This document shows positions 15,770 through 23,783 of a stretch of 35,539 nucleotides of DNA, piece by piece (the stretch's first letter is position 1; the number at the start of each line of letters is the position of its first letter). Source of the DNA: a virus. The position numbers and the translations under genes are program-made. The DNA is taken from positions 1 through 35,539 of the IMG/VR virus record IMGVR_UViG_3300009008_000128. One strand, written 5' to 3'. The notes below the pieces were generated by a model. It was given only the letters and a program-made list of their open reading frames with translations. It had not been told where the DNA came from and made no database searches.

Positions 15770-17029
15770 CTAGACAAAACCCACAAATTTCTTTTTAGAT
15801 TCAGAATAAACTCCGTATCTCCCGGCATCCATTAAGTGATTAAAATCATCAATAGGATCATTTGTAGGTAACTTATTTTTATCTAAAGCCCAAACATAAT
15901 TTTGTTTTTCAATGATAAGATTTTCACTATCTTCAGTATAATAAACTTTTTTAGAAAGAAGCATGTCAATTCCAGCATTAACACTTCCTTGTCCTTTAAC
16001 TGCTGGTTTAACATTCCATCCTAAATCTTTTAATTCTTCAATAGATTTAGGTTCAACACTATCCCCCCAAATATTTGCTGATTTAGAAATTCCAAGTCTC
16101 TCAAACTCTTTATCAATTAGAGGATTAGTCAATCCTTTTTTATAGCAAAGTTCTCTAAACCAAACTCTTTCATTATGAGTTTTTATTTCTAATATAGCAG
16201 TCGGATCATTTGTAAACCCAAAGTCCAATCCATAAAAAGACGGATACTCCAATTCTTCAAATTCTTTTACAGTAATTGGTTTCCAACCTTTAAATATTCT
16301 TCCCCTTAAACCATCAGAAATATATCCCTTAATCATATTATAATAATGATCTGGTCTGAATGTTTTATACTTCTCGAAGTTAGCAATAGATGTCTTGCTC
16401 ACATTCTTAATATTCTCTTTATAGGTCGTAGAAATGAAAACAGTATCATTCTTACAACTTTCTTTCAATTTCGCCTTAAAATAGCCTTTTACCCCTTTTA
16501 TGTCTATTAAATTGAACCATCTCCTAACAATCCAGTGTTCTTTATGTGGAGGGTTAAGCATCATAATAATTGTAATATCTCCTTTCAATGTTCTCAAAGA
16601 ATCATCTAGTTTCATAAAGTCATCTTCACTTATTTCGTCAGCTTCTTCAATAATAACACAATTATAATTTGCCAAAGATTTTAGTTTTGACTTCTGATCA
16701 CCAGAAGATTTTCTAAAACCGATTCCTGTTATTTTGTTTTCTTTATATTTAAAAGTTAAAGCATGTTCTCTAATATCTATAGCCTTATCAATTTTATTTT
16801 CTTCCATTCTATCTAAAATCTCTTGGAAAATAGAATTTCTAATATCTCCTAAAACTAACCTCATTATGGCACAACGAAAATAATTACCTACATCTATTAG
16901 TTTAGCAACAGCATACTGAGAAGCAACAAAAGATCGTCCTGCTGAACGACCTCCCATCAGGATTATATATCTTATCCTTTCATTATTAACAAAAACAGGT
17001 TGATATTTTTCATTTACTTGTTGATTCAT
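15770..17029 (-). CDS. terL: Terminase large subunit
   Basis: 419 residues. ATPase: Walker A GGRSAGRS at 26-33, Walker B CVIIEEADE at 124-132, coupling motif MMLNPP near 156-161. Nuclease: YGLDFGFTNDPTA with the first Asp at 269, IWGDSVEPKSI (Asp 323) and a late NDPIDDFNHLMDAGRYG. The Walker A lysine position is Arg, which is uncommon. The enzyme cuts concatemeric DNA and drives it into the head together with the small subunit at 17168-17692. A 40-aa membrane peptide gene separates the two. Confidence 0.93.
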   Translation of the reverse strand: MNQQVNEKYQPVFVNNERIRYIILMGGRSAGRSFVASQYAVAKLIDVGNYFRCAIMRLVLGDIRNSIFQEILDRMEENKIDKAIDIREHALTFKYKENKITGIGFRKSSGDQKSKLKSLANYNCVIIEEADEISEDDFMKLDDSLRTLKGDITIIMMLNPPHKEHWIVRRWFNLIDIKGVKGYFKAKLKESCKNDTVFISTTYKENIKNVSKTSIANFEKYKTFRPDHYYNMIKGYISDGLRGRIFKGWKPITVKEFEELEYPSFYGLDFGFTNDPTAILEIKTHNERVWFRELCYKKGLTNPLIDKEFERLGISKSANIWGDSVEPKSIEELKDLGWNVKPAVKGQGSVNAGIDMLLSKKVYYTEDSENLIIEKQNYVWALDKNKLPTNDPIDDFNHLMDAGRYGVYSESKKKFVGFV

Positions 17030-17043
17030 TTTTAATATTTATA

Positions 17044-17166
17044 TTATGTAAATGATAATAAATTTAACAAAATACCACATAAACTAAACATAATTGCAAA
17101 AAAAACAACTCCTAAAAATATACAATATAATAATAACATTAATGATTCTAATAAAAACTTAAACAT
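17044..17166 (-). CDS. 40-aa hydrophobic membrane peptide
   Basis: 40 residues, from MFKFLLESLM to LLNLLSFT, almost entirely hydrophobic, with one long or two short membrane spans. It starts 1 nt after the TAG of the terminase small subunit (TAGTATG), so coupled translation is plausible, and fills the gap before the large subunit. Function unknown; such peptides in phages can be toxins, superinfection blockers or chance frames. Confidence 0.4.
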   Translation of the reverse strand: MFKFLLESLMLLLYCIFLGVVFFAIMFSLCGILLNLLSFT

Positions 17167-17167
17167 A

Positions 17168-17692
17168 CTATTTATCTTCACTAAAATCAACAAAAGTAAT
17201 TTGATTATTTTTAATCTCTTTCCCTTTTGATGTTAGATCCAATCTATTACCAAACTCTCCTGTTCTTTTTTTCTCCATATATTTAAAAGCAATATTAACA
17301 TCAGTACTTAAATTATCATTTATTGTTTTTCTAGCTTTTAAACAAGGTAGCTGTTTACATGTATCTTTTATAGTGGAAAAGTTTGGATGTAATTTATTAA
17401 AATATTTTAATTGATCAATAGAAATACCAGCATAAGCACAGGCTTCTTTATCAGTTGCATCTATTTTATAGGCATTAATTAAATTAATAACTTTTACTTT
17501 TTCAGAAAACCAAGCATTTGCAGTATTGAGAATTTTAAAATCAGCAAAAGCTTTGTCTTTAATAGTGTAAGCAAAAACCTCTTTTTTACCAGTTTGTCTG
17601 TTTTTTTTAGAGAATTTATCAATATTAATATAATTAAACCATTTTCTAGGTTTTGTGTCAATATATAAATTTTTATATTTATTAAAAATCAT
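17168..17692 (-). CDS. terS: Terminase small subunit
   Basis: 174 residues. The middle has a helix-turn-helix region (DATDKEACAYAGISIDQLKYF) followed by LPCLKARKTINDNLSTDVNIAFKYMEKK, the common layout of small terminases: DNA-binding domain, then an oligomerisation helix pair, then a short tail contacting TerL. It lies just upstream of TerL in transcription order and overlaps the methyltransferase gene by 4 nt. It should recognise packaging-site DNA. Confidence 0.75.
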   Translation of the reverse strand: MIFNKYKNLYIDTKPRKWFNYINIDKFSKKNRQTGKKEVFAYTIKDKAFADFKILNTANAWFSEKVKVINLINAYKIDATDKEACAYAGISIDQLKYFNKLHPNFSTIKDTCKQLPCLKARKTINDNLSTDVNIAFKYMEKKRTGEFGNRLDLTSKGKEIKNNQITFVDFSEDK

Positions 17693-18879
17693 AATTTAAT
17701 AGCTTTATTACCTGTATAATCCTCCCACCTTTTTATTATTACATCGATGTATTTTGGATCTAATTCCATTCCGTAACATATCCTATTAGTTTTTTCACAA
17801 GCTATTAAAGTTGATCCACTTCCAGAGAACGGGTCCATTATTATATGCCCGATATTACTCATCAAAAGTATACCTTTAACAGGTAAAGCTACTGGGTAAC
17901 AAGCAAGATGATTTTTCAATTGAGTTTTATTTGTTCCAATCTCCCAATAATTAGTTATTCCTCTATTTGTTTTTTTGTTAAAAAATGCTTTCTTATCATT
18001 CCTAGCACAAACAAACATATCTAAATCTAACTGTATACTTTCTTCATCTCCAACCAATAAAATATCTTCATATTGTCTAGTAAACATTTCCTTACTTGTT
18101 ATCGGTAAAGCATGCTTTTTGTTCCAAACTATTAACTCTAAAAATTTTAAACCAGTCTCCTTTATTATTCTATAAAAGATTTCTATAAATTCCCAACGGC
18201 TGTTCTTGTTATAGCTTATATTCCAAAATATAAAACCACGCAAAAACTTTTTCCATTTATTTATTATTTCTATATTGAAGTCTATATATTCTTCACTCTT
18301 TAAATTATCTTCATAATTCTGATACATTCCTGAATTAATGTTATATGGAGGACTTGTAAAAATAACTTTACCAATCTTTCCATTCATCAGTTTTTCTATA
18401 TCTTCTGAACTTTTGCTATCCCCACACATTATTCTGTGGTTTCCCAGCTGATAAATGTCTCCTAGTTTGGATTTTGGTTCTTCAGGAACTTCTGGAACTT
18501 CATCATCTTTTTCCTCATCTGTAATTAATAAATCTTTGTCAAAACCAGTTAAATCAACCATTGGCTCTGACAATTCTTTTAATTCACTAACAACTAAATC
18601 CATATCCCAATCACTCTCATTCAACTTATTGTCTGCTAAACGATAAGCTTTGGCTTGTTCTTCATTTAAATCAACTTCCAAAACAGGTACTTCATCCATT
18701 TTTAACATTTTAGCAGCTTCAAATCTTCCGTGACCGACAATTATAATCCCTTTCTTATCTATAACAATAGGTTGATTAAAACCAAATTCTTTAATAGAAT
18801 TAGCTACTTGTTTAATCTGTTTTTTAGTATGCAATTTTGCATTCTTAATATATGGCTTTATTTCTTCTATTTTTTTCAT
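17689..18879 (-). CDS. ParB-domain / DNA methyltransferase fusion
   Basis: 396 residues from ATG 18879; a GTG start at 18900 would add seven residues but lies in a conserved-looking hairpin. Residues 1-110 are a ParB/sulfiredoxin-like domain with IIVGHGRFEAAKML (GHGR at 49-52). The catalytic part is a beta-class amino-methyltransferase: TSPPYN (175-180, motif IV) precedes DPFSGSGST (349-357, SAM-binding motif I). TSPPY indicates N6-adenine or N4-cytosine methylation. No cognate restriction enzyme is nearby, so this is an orphan enzyme, likely protecting phage DNA or marking it. Preceded by the structured RNA at 18880-19032. Confidence 0.9.
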   Translation of the reverse strand: MKKIEEIKPYIKNAKLHTKKQIKQVANSIKEFGFNQPIVIDKKGIIIVGHGRFEAAKMLKMDEVPVLEVDLNEEQAKAYRLADNKLNESDWDMDLVVSELKELSEPMVDLTGFDKDLLITDEEKDDEVPEVPEEPKSKLGDIYQLGNHRIMCGDSKSSEDIEKLMNGKIGKVIFTSPPYNINSGMYQNYEDNLKSEEYIDFNIEIINKWKKFLRGFIFWNISYNKNSRWEFIEIFYRIIKETGLKFLELIVWNKKHALPITSKEMFTRQYEDILLVGDEESIQLDLDMFVCARNDKKAFFNKKTNRGITNYWEIGTNKTQLKNHLACYPVALPVKGILLMSNIGHIIMDPFSGSGSTLIACEKTNRICYGMELDPKYIDVIIKRWEDYTGNKAIKL

Positions 18880-19032
18880 ACGAATAATAAGGAGTTGCAC
18901 CTTATAACCTCAATCCTGTCTCCAGACTCGATACAATGTTAGTGTTTCTCACACTAATCGGGGAATTGAACCACCGAGGATTGTTTCCACAAATATGCAG
19001 AAGGCTAGCACTTAGCTTATTCATTGCTTTAT
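18880..19032 (-). ncRNA. Multi-hairpin structured RNA upstream of the methyltransferase gene
   Basis: 153 nt without an ORF, richer in G+C than its surroundings. Minus-strand helices: GCTA/TAGC (19004-19016), TTGT-GGAA-ACAA with a GNRA loop (18981-18992), a T-arm-like hairpin with TTCAATT loop (18959-18976), a perfect 7-bp TTAGTGT/ACACTAA (18939-18957), GTCT/AGAC (18918-18927) and ATAAGG/CCTTAT (18887-18905) beside the start codon. A 7-bp long-range pair CAATCCT/AGGATTG (18977-18983 with 18911-18917) closes the three middle hairpins into a multibranch domain. It is not a normal tRNA: no anticodon arm or matching 5' acceptor strand. Could be a cis-regulator or a processed ncRNA. Confidence 0.65.
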
Positions 19033-19446
19033 TTAAGCACTTATTTGGGGTTTCACACTTTCAGTCTTTTCGGAATTCTTAAAATCAATTAATTGCAAAA
19101 CGATACTAATTATATCAATAGTTGAAACTCGTCCTGTTATACCAAACACATCAGAAATTAATTCAAATATCTCTTTTTGTATTTTATCTGCTTGTTTGCC
19201 TAATTCAAATGGTTTTGGATATTTTTCTGCTAGAATTTTTCCAGCTGGAGAATCATCTCCTAGTGAATAAACTTCTACCCAAAGCTGTTTTTCAGCAACT
19301 TTGACTTTTTTACCATCTCTTTCGATCTCCAATTCATTTTCAAGATTTTCTGGAGATTTTGCAACAGAAAAAGAAAGGTTCAATTCTTTCTGATTTTTAT
19401 CTGCCTCTTTTTTAAGTTCTAATAACTTATCTAGTTTTTCTTGCAT
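19033..19446 (-). CDS. Unknown 137-aa protein with coiled-coil ends
   Basis: 137 residues, no family recognised. The first 35 residues form a charged helix (MQEKLDKLLELKKEADKNQKEL). A beta-like middle (VAEKQLWVEVYSLG) is followed by an amphipathic helix (KQADKIQKEIFELISDVFG) and a Ser/Lys end. It lies between the sugar cassette and the methyltransferase, with an extended -10 promoter at 19478, and its mRNA probably continues into the structured RNA. Function unknown. Confidence 0.65.
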   Translation of the reverse strand: MQEKLDKLLELKKEADKNQKELNLSFSVAKSPENLENELEIERDGKKVKVAEKQLWVEVYSLGDDSPAGKILAEKYPKPFELGKQADKIQKEIFELISDVFGITGRVSTIDIISIVLQLIDFKNSEKTESVKPQISA

Positions 19447-19477
19447 AAAATTTTTTGCTTATTTATTAATTAATAAT

Positions 19478-19487
19478 ATTATAACAC
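19478..19487 (-). promoter_or_regulatory. Extended -10 promoter (TGTTATAAT)
   Basis: Minus strand TATAAT at 19478-19483 preceded by TGT, overlapping the stop codon of the upstream glycosyltransferase. No good -35; the extended -10 would compensate. The same TGTTATAATATT string occurs at 33288. Confidence 0.45.
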
Positions 19488-20297
19488 AGGTTCGCTATAT
19501 TTAACAATTTTACCATCTTTTAATTCTACACAATGTCCGTTTAAATACTTAATTTTATGGATATTGTGCTTATTCATCATTTTAATGAAAAACTGATCTC
19601 TTGCTTTCAATCTTCTATATTCTTCACATGCTCGGACTTTTGCATCTTTAATAACTACCTCTGGAGTATAAATAACTTTCCAATCTGTTTGAGCTAGTCT
19701 TAAATAAAAATCTACATGCTCTCTTAGTTTCAATTCATCGTCCCACAAAACTTTGTCAAAAACTTCTCTTCTGAATAATGCGAAATTCAAAACACAGCCA
19801 GTTTCTTTATACATTATACCTTTATACTCCTTATATTTATCTCCGTCAGATTTATGATATAGAATTCCATCTTTAATTTCTGGGTAGAATTCAAAATTAA
19901 TTGGTATATTATTTTGTTCGACCTTTCCTCCCACTACTCCTATACTTTTGTCCATTTCCATTAACTCCACCATTTTGATTATGTCTGCTTCGTCTGTAAA
20001 TTCAAAGTCATCTTCTAGTAATAAAATATATGGACTATTTGTTGATTCTACTAATTTGTTTCTTGTTTTAGATAAACCACAATCGTAAGGAAGTTCTAAA
20101 ACATTAATCTGACCTTTAATATATTTATTAGAATAATAATCTGAATAAAAACCTCCTCTATTATTTTGCTCCCCTATATAAATACTGTTTTTTAATCCAA
20201 CTCTAAAAATAGATTGAAGTAATCTATCTAAACATTCTTCTCTCAAAAAAGTCGTTATTATTAAATCTACTTTATTTTCCACAGTTTCTTTTAACAT
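19479..20297 (-). CDS. GT2-type glycosyltransferase
   Basis: 272 residues. GT-A fold signs: VDLIITTFLREECLDRLLQSI at the N-terminus, LELPYDCGLSKTRNKLVESTN, then SPYILLLEDDFEFTDEADI, where EDDFE is the metal-binding DxD-type motif near residue 96. Later VVGGKVEQNN and DDELKLREHVDFYLRLAQTDWKVIY match the acceptor half of GT2 enzymes. Overlaps the upstream epimerase gene by 26 nt. Should transfer a sugar from a nucleotide-sugar donor, perhaps onto host surface glycan or a virion protein. Confidence 0.82.
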   Translation of the reverse strand: MLKETVENKVDLIITTFLREECLDRLLQSIFRVGLKNSIYIGEQNNRGGFYSDYYSNKYIKGQINVLELPYDCGLSKTRNKLVESTNSPYILLLEDDFEFTDEADIIKMVELMEMDKSIGVVGGKVEQNNIPINFEFYPEIKDGILYHKSDGDKYKEYKGIMYKETGCVLNFALFRREVFDKVLWDDELKLREHVDFYLRLAQTDWKVIYTPEVVIKDAKVRACEEYRRLKARDQFFIKMMNKHNIHKIKYLNGHCVELKDGKIVKYSEPVL

Positions 20298-21000
20298 AAT
20301 CTAATACTTCTATTTTAACATCCCAATTTGGGGTAGTGTTTGATAATACTGCGAACATTTTTTCTCCTTCTCTAGCATTTTTGAAAACAATGTTCTTCCC
20401 TGTGGCTTCGGCAATGTCTAATACCGATGTTGGGATTGCACTCCCCATTGAATATTCTCCTTTGTCCCATTCAATTGCCTTCACTAATCCCTTAACAATA
20501 TCATCTACATGGACAAAGTCTCTCATAGCTTCACCAGAACCGAAAATCGTGGGTTCATCTTCTCTAATAAAATTATCCACAACCCCTCTATCTTTTTCCC
20601 CATAAATTGAAGATAATCGGCAAATTACAGTATTTTCATGAAGAAGTTTTAAATATTCTTCTCCTGTTTTCTTTGATAAACCATAAGGGCTTTCAGGATC
20701 TAAAGCTCCTCCGGAAGTTGCATAAATTATTTTAGCTTTAGTATATTCTTTAGCTATTCTAATTGTCCCTAAAATGTTAGTTTCAGCATCCCATAGTGGA
20801 TTTTTCATTGAAGGGATTGCACCGGATTGAGCAGCTAAGTGAAATACAATATCAGCATAAGGTAAATCAGATGTCAACAAGTTATCCCCATCTTTTAAAT
20901 CAACACCCATAACAACATAATCAGGGTTTTTTTCTAATTCTTTTTTTAGGCGAGAACCTATATATCCGCGATGCCCAGAAATTAGCACTTTTTTAATCAT
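20272..21000 (-). CDS. NAD(P)-dependent sugar epimerase/dehydratase (extended SDR)
   Basis: 242 residues. Rossmann motif KVLISGHRGYIGSRLKKEL (GxxGxxG at about 8-14), acidic residue for NAD at VMGVDLKDG, IVFHLAAQSG, and the catalytic YGLSK (Y-x3-K). Belongs to the UDP-glucose epimerase-like SDRs, though at 242 residues it is shorter than the usual 310-340 and lacks part of the substrate domain. Likely makes or remodels a nucleotide sugar for the transferases around it. Overlaps both neighbours. Confidence 0.85.
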   Translation of the reverse strand: MIKKVLISGHRGYIGSRLKKELEKNPDYVVMGVDLKDGDNLLTSDLPYADIVFHLAAQSGAIPSMKNPLWDAETNILGTIRIAKEYTKAKIIYATSGGALDPESPYGLSKKTGEEYLKLLHENTVICRLSSIYGEKDRGVVDNFIREDEPTIFGSGEAMRDFVHVDDIVKGLVKAIEWDKGEYSMGSAIPTSVLDIAEATGKNIVFKNAREGEKMFAVLSNTTPNWDVKIEVLDYVKRNCGK

Positions 21001-21730
21001 AATCCTTTTTATTAATTGTTAAAAATTCTTTAGTATCTTCTTTATTTACTCTCTTGAATTGTTTATCTCTATGCTTAATATATGGTATAAAATAAGGGTT
21101 ATTTGCAGGACACATATAATTTGGAGGTAAAACTAAAGTCGGACGATTATCAATTAAGTATCTATTTAGGTGGCTTTCATCTCCCCACATTGCACGGATT
21201 CCATTATTTATATCAGTTCTTATATTTTCAGAAATAACTCTACACATTCGATTAAACTCTCTCCTTGCACCTCCGACAAAACCACAAGCATAATAATTTT
21301 CTCCTTCTTTTTTATCCACAAAAGCTGTGCTTTCTTTTCTTGTTTCATAATTAAATTCATCTCTGAAACGAGTTACATTCCTATGAAGTGTTGCAACTCT
21401 ATAATCTAAGACAGAAGCCGTTACAGGTCTTTCAAATTTTGCTTCTGAATCTATTACAAACAAATAATTTTCTTTGAATAAATCTTTGTGCTTATATAAC
21501 ATTTCAAATCGTAACAAAGGCATTTTCGGCCAACCATAATGTTCCATTTCTATAATAGTAATATCATTAAAATGTTCATAGTCTTTAGGGCGATCTGTGA
21601 ATAAATAAATATGGCAAGGAAAATAAGTTTTTGAAGAATTTATAAGGGCAGGAATAAAATCATTATATTCCCCTGTTGCAACAGTGATTAATCCTTTGTT
21701 ATATTCTTTTTTTCTATTTTTTATTATCAT
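20993..21730 (-). CDS. GT6-family glycosyltransferase (ABO blood-group type)
   Basis: 245 residues that follow the GT6 family in order: KGLITVATGEYNDFIPALI with SSKTYFPCHIYLFTDRP (residues 12-48), WPKMPLLRFEML (67-77), FVIDSEAKFE (91-100) at the metal-motif position, FNYETRKESTAFV (126-138), YYACGFVGGA (146-155), and AMWGDESHLNRYLIDNRP followed by LVLPPNY (180-205). Vertebrate enzymes have DVD and many bacterial ones NxN at the metal motif; here it is DSE. GT6 enzymes retain configuration and add Gal or GalNAc alpha-1,3. Acceptor unknown. Overlaps both neighbours, so part of a coupled sugar operon. Confidence 0.85.
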   Translation of the reverse strand: MIIKNRKKEYNKGLITVATGEYNDFIPALINSSKTYFPCHIYLFTDRPKDYEHFNDITIIEMEHYGWPKMPLLRFEMLYKHKDLFKENYLFVIDSEAKFERPVTASVLDYRVATLHRNVTRFRDEFNYETRKESTAFVDKKEGENYYACGFVGGARREFNRMCRVISENIRTDINNGIRAMWGDESHLNRYLIDNRPTLVLPPNYMCPANNPYFIPYIKHRDKQFKRVNKEDTKEFLTINKKDYD

Positions 21731-22490
21731 TTTTAATCATTTTAATATTCTTCTTATAAGTTTCTGGGTTAAAACCTCCGTATCTATGTTTTTTATATTC
21801 TTCGGTATTCCCACCTTTTTCATGAAAAGCTATAACTTTATCTGTATATGCGACTTTTAGTTTGAGCACACCTAACTTTCTAGCTTTATATATATCCCTA
21901 AAAAACAATTCATGAGCTCCTTCTGCTGGTTTTAGGTTTTCTCTCATTTTTATTGTATCAAACAATTCTCGTCTAGCCATCCAAAAATCAGGTGTATAGT
22001 CTGAATAAATAAGATCCTTGTCGTCAAAGTCCATTACTTTTAATTCAAATACACCATCTTTATTTTCTTTCATTACCTTAAAAATATAATCGGATTTTCT
22101 ATTATTCCTAACATGCCAAACTTGTCCTCCAATTAGTCCTATATCTGGGTTATTGTCTAAAATTTCAATAAACTTTTCTATGTTAGAATCTTTATTTAAA
22201 ATAAAATCATCATCAATTTTTAAAATATATTCTTCATCTTGTAATAAAATTAATTTATCGTTAAATGCTTTTCTCCACCAATAGTTAAATTCTTTCGGTA
22301 AATATACTTTATGCCCAGAATGAATTAATTTAGAATATAATTTACTTTTCTCATCTGTAACTCTCCCATTATCAGAAATATATAATCTTGAGTTGGTTAT
22401 TTTTTCACAACACTCAACAAAGCGAGGAATTAAATCATCTCTTAAAAAAGTATTTACGAATATTGCTATTTTTTTATCTTTTATAGCCAT
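21714..22490 (-). CDS. GT2-like glycosyltransferase
   Basis: 258 residues. N-terminal IAIFVNTFLRDDLIPRFVECC and EYILKIDDDFIL (DDD metal motif near residue 93), then IGLIGGQVWHVRNN and DFWMARRELFDTI. This is the GT-A layout of GT2 enzymes. It shares the 'FLR.dli.r...' start with the other GT2 gene at 19479-20297, so the two may be distant paralogues. Overlaps the neighbouring genes by 10-17 nt. Confidence 0.78.
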   Translation of the reverse strand: MAIKDKKIAIFVNTFLRDDLIPRFVECCEKITNSRLYISDNGRVTDEKSKLYSKLIHSGHKVYLPKEFNYWWRKAFNDKLILLQDEEYILKIDDDFILNKDSNIEKFIEILDNNPDIGLIGGQVWHVRNNRKSDYIFKVMKENKDGVFELKVMDFDDKDLIYSDYTPDFWMARRELFDTIKMRENLKPAEGAHELFFRDIYKARKLGVLKLKVAYTDKVIAFHEKGGNTEEYKKHRYGGFNPETYKKNIKMIKNDNKK

Positions 22491-23044
22491 GTCGTTAAAT
22501 TTGTATTTTGCAAATAATTATCGAAAGAGAATGCTGGTCTTAATACTGGATTTTTCCAATCTCCGAATCTCCATTTTAAATATTCTTCTATGTTTCTAGG
22601 ACATAAAAATTTCTCTCCCATAAATTTAATAGAATCTAAATCGTCCCAAACAATACAAGGAATTTTCAAAGCAAAAGGTTTTTTATTGTGATATAAAGTT
22701 AAATAATAATACTCTCCTAAAACCTCACAGTCATATTTGTAAAACAACAAATCAATCTTGCTTCCATATCTTTTAAAAGTCATAACAGTATCTCTTAGTC
22801 TGAATAATTCAAATCCTCTATCTTGAAATGCTTTTATAATTTCTAAGGCTTTAAAATTCATTACTTCCATAGGGACAGCAAAATCAACATCATCTTCATC
22901 TCCTTTAATCATTCCTTTATCCCTGTATGCTCCTAGTAAAGAACCTCCATCAAGAATAATCTTGAAATCTAATTTTTCAGAGATTTCTTTTGTATCTCGG
23001 ATATTCTTTTTTACATCTTCTATCTTAATCATTATATTCAGCAA
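22481..23044 (-). CDS. LicD/fukutin-like nucleotidyltransferase-fold transferase
   Basis: 187 residues. The core IILDGGSLLGAYRDKGMIKGDEDDVDFAV (about 28-57) has the GS-x-LG-x-R and D-x-D pattern of LicD and fukutin-type enzymes, and FLCPRNIEEYLKWRFGDW is their typical C-terminal block. LicD enzymes transfer phosphocholine or ribitol/glycerol phosphate groups onto glycans. Start at 23044 gives MLNIMIKIED; the second ATG (23032) is also possible. It lies in the middle of the sugar operon. Confidence 0.82.
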   Translation of the reverse strand: MLNIMIKIEDVKKNIRDTKEISEKLDFKIILDGGSLLGAYRDKGMIKGDEDDVDFAVPMEVMNFKALEIIKAFQDRGFELFRLRDTVMTFKRYGSKIDLLFYKYDCEVLGEYYYLTLYHNKKPFALKIPCIVWDDLDSIKFMGEKFLCPRNIEEYLKWRFGDWKNPVLRPAFSFDNYLQNTNLTTWL

Positions 23045-23615
23045 TTACTCTCGCTAATAAAGGATCGTCATCTCCGACTTTTGATAATCCATATTCTTTT
23101 TCTAAATGTTTTATAACAAATCCTTTTTCCAAAAGTTTTGTTGTGAACTTTTCTAAATCAATTAATCTTCTTTCGTGGGTATCATCAGGTTTTTCTCCTC
23201 CTATTACTCTAAACTCTAGCATTAATGTTGCTTTTTGGTCTTTGGCGAAATCTAAAAGTTTATCTTCTATTTCTTCTGAAACTGCATGGATGAACCAGCG
23301 GGCATAGATGTAATCGAAAGGATACTCTTCAGCTTCCCCAGAAGCAACAAAATATTCAAAAGTGCTTTTGCAGTGGTCAATTTTATCTGTTTCTAAATCA
23401 TTATTATTTGGTTCTATTGCGACTATATCAAATCTGTCCTTAGCAAATAAGGATGTATCTCTGCCGTCTCCTGCACCAATTTCCAAAAATTTTAATACTT
23501 CAAATGGTTGGTCGTGGTTTTCTTTATAAATTTCTGTAGCACAAAACTTGGCAAAATCACTCGGTTCAGCAATCTCTTTATTTTTATAAAACTCTTTCCA
23601 ATATTTTTCATTCAT
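23025..23615 (-). CDS. SAM-dependent methyltransferase, class I
   Basis: 196 residues. Motif I FLEIGAGDGRDTSLFA (about 43-58), acidic motif II VAIEPNN, and PFDYIYARWFIHAVSEE as motif IV region; LMLEFRVIGGEKPDD follows. The family acts on small molecules or sugars. The position among sugar genes suggests a sugar O- or N-methyltransferase. Overlaps the LicD-like gene by 20 nt. Confidence 0.82.
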   Translation of the reverse strand: MNEKYWKEFYKNKEIAEPSDFAKFCATEIYKENHDQPFEVLKFLEIGAGDGRDTSLFAKDRFDIVAIEPNNNDLETDKIDHCKSTFEYFVASGEAEEYPFDYIYARWFIHAVSEEIEDKLLDFAKDQKATLMLEFRVIGGEKPDDTHERRLIDLEKFTTKLLEKGFVIKHLEKEYGLSKVGDDDPLLARVIAEYND

Positions 23616-23616
23616 A

Positions 23617-23783
23617 TTATTTTCTCCAAGTTACTTTATTAATAATGTTGCTTATTGAAGTATGGTAAACATTAAACTTAAAGGAAGCCCACTTTTCTGT
23701 TTCATAGCTGTCCATTCCCAACAACCAGTAATTTTATTCTTATATATCTTTTCTAAGAACCTTTTTTTAATTCCATTTTGCAT
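23617..23783 (-). pseudogene. Remnant of an HNH endonuclease gene (frameshifted, truncated)
   Basis: Frame 1 from ATG 23783 to TAA 23652 gives 43 aa: KKRFLEKIYKNKITGCWEWT, then AMKQKSG, the N-terminal block of many phage HNH enzymes (F..KI...GCWEWT). After KSG frame 1 loses sense, but a second frame (ATG 23715 to TAA 23617) gives KWASFKFNVYHTSIS, which matches the expected next block (GY..F..NG..Y). A single-base shift near 23685 would join them. The HNH catalytic part is missing. Overlaps the end of the SQD1-like gene. Confidence 0.55.

Noticed and set aside
18880-19032. tRNA gene, because of the GGTTCAATTCC T-loop-like string
   Set aside because: No 5' acceptor strand matches the 3' side, no anticodon arm is present and the T stem needs a bulge. 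A permuted tRNA was also considered, but D and anticodon arms could not be placed.
20569-21320. Further TTATCCACA strings inside the sugar genes (near 20572 and 21310)
   Set aside because: They lie within coding sequence on the plus strand without neighbouring promoter hexamers, so they count as background.
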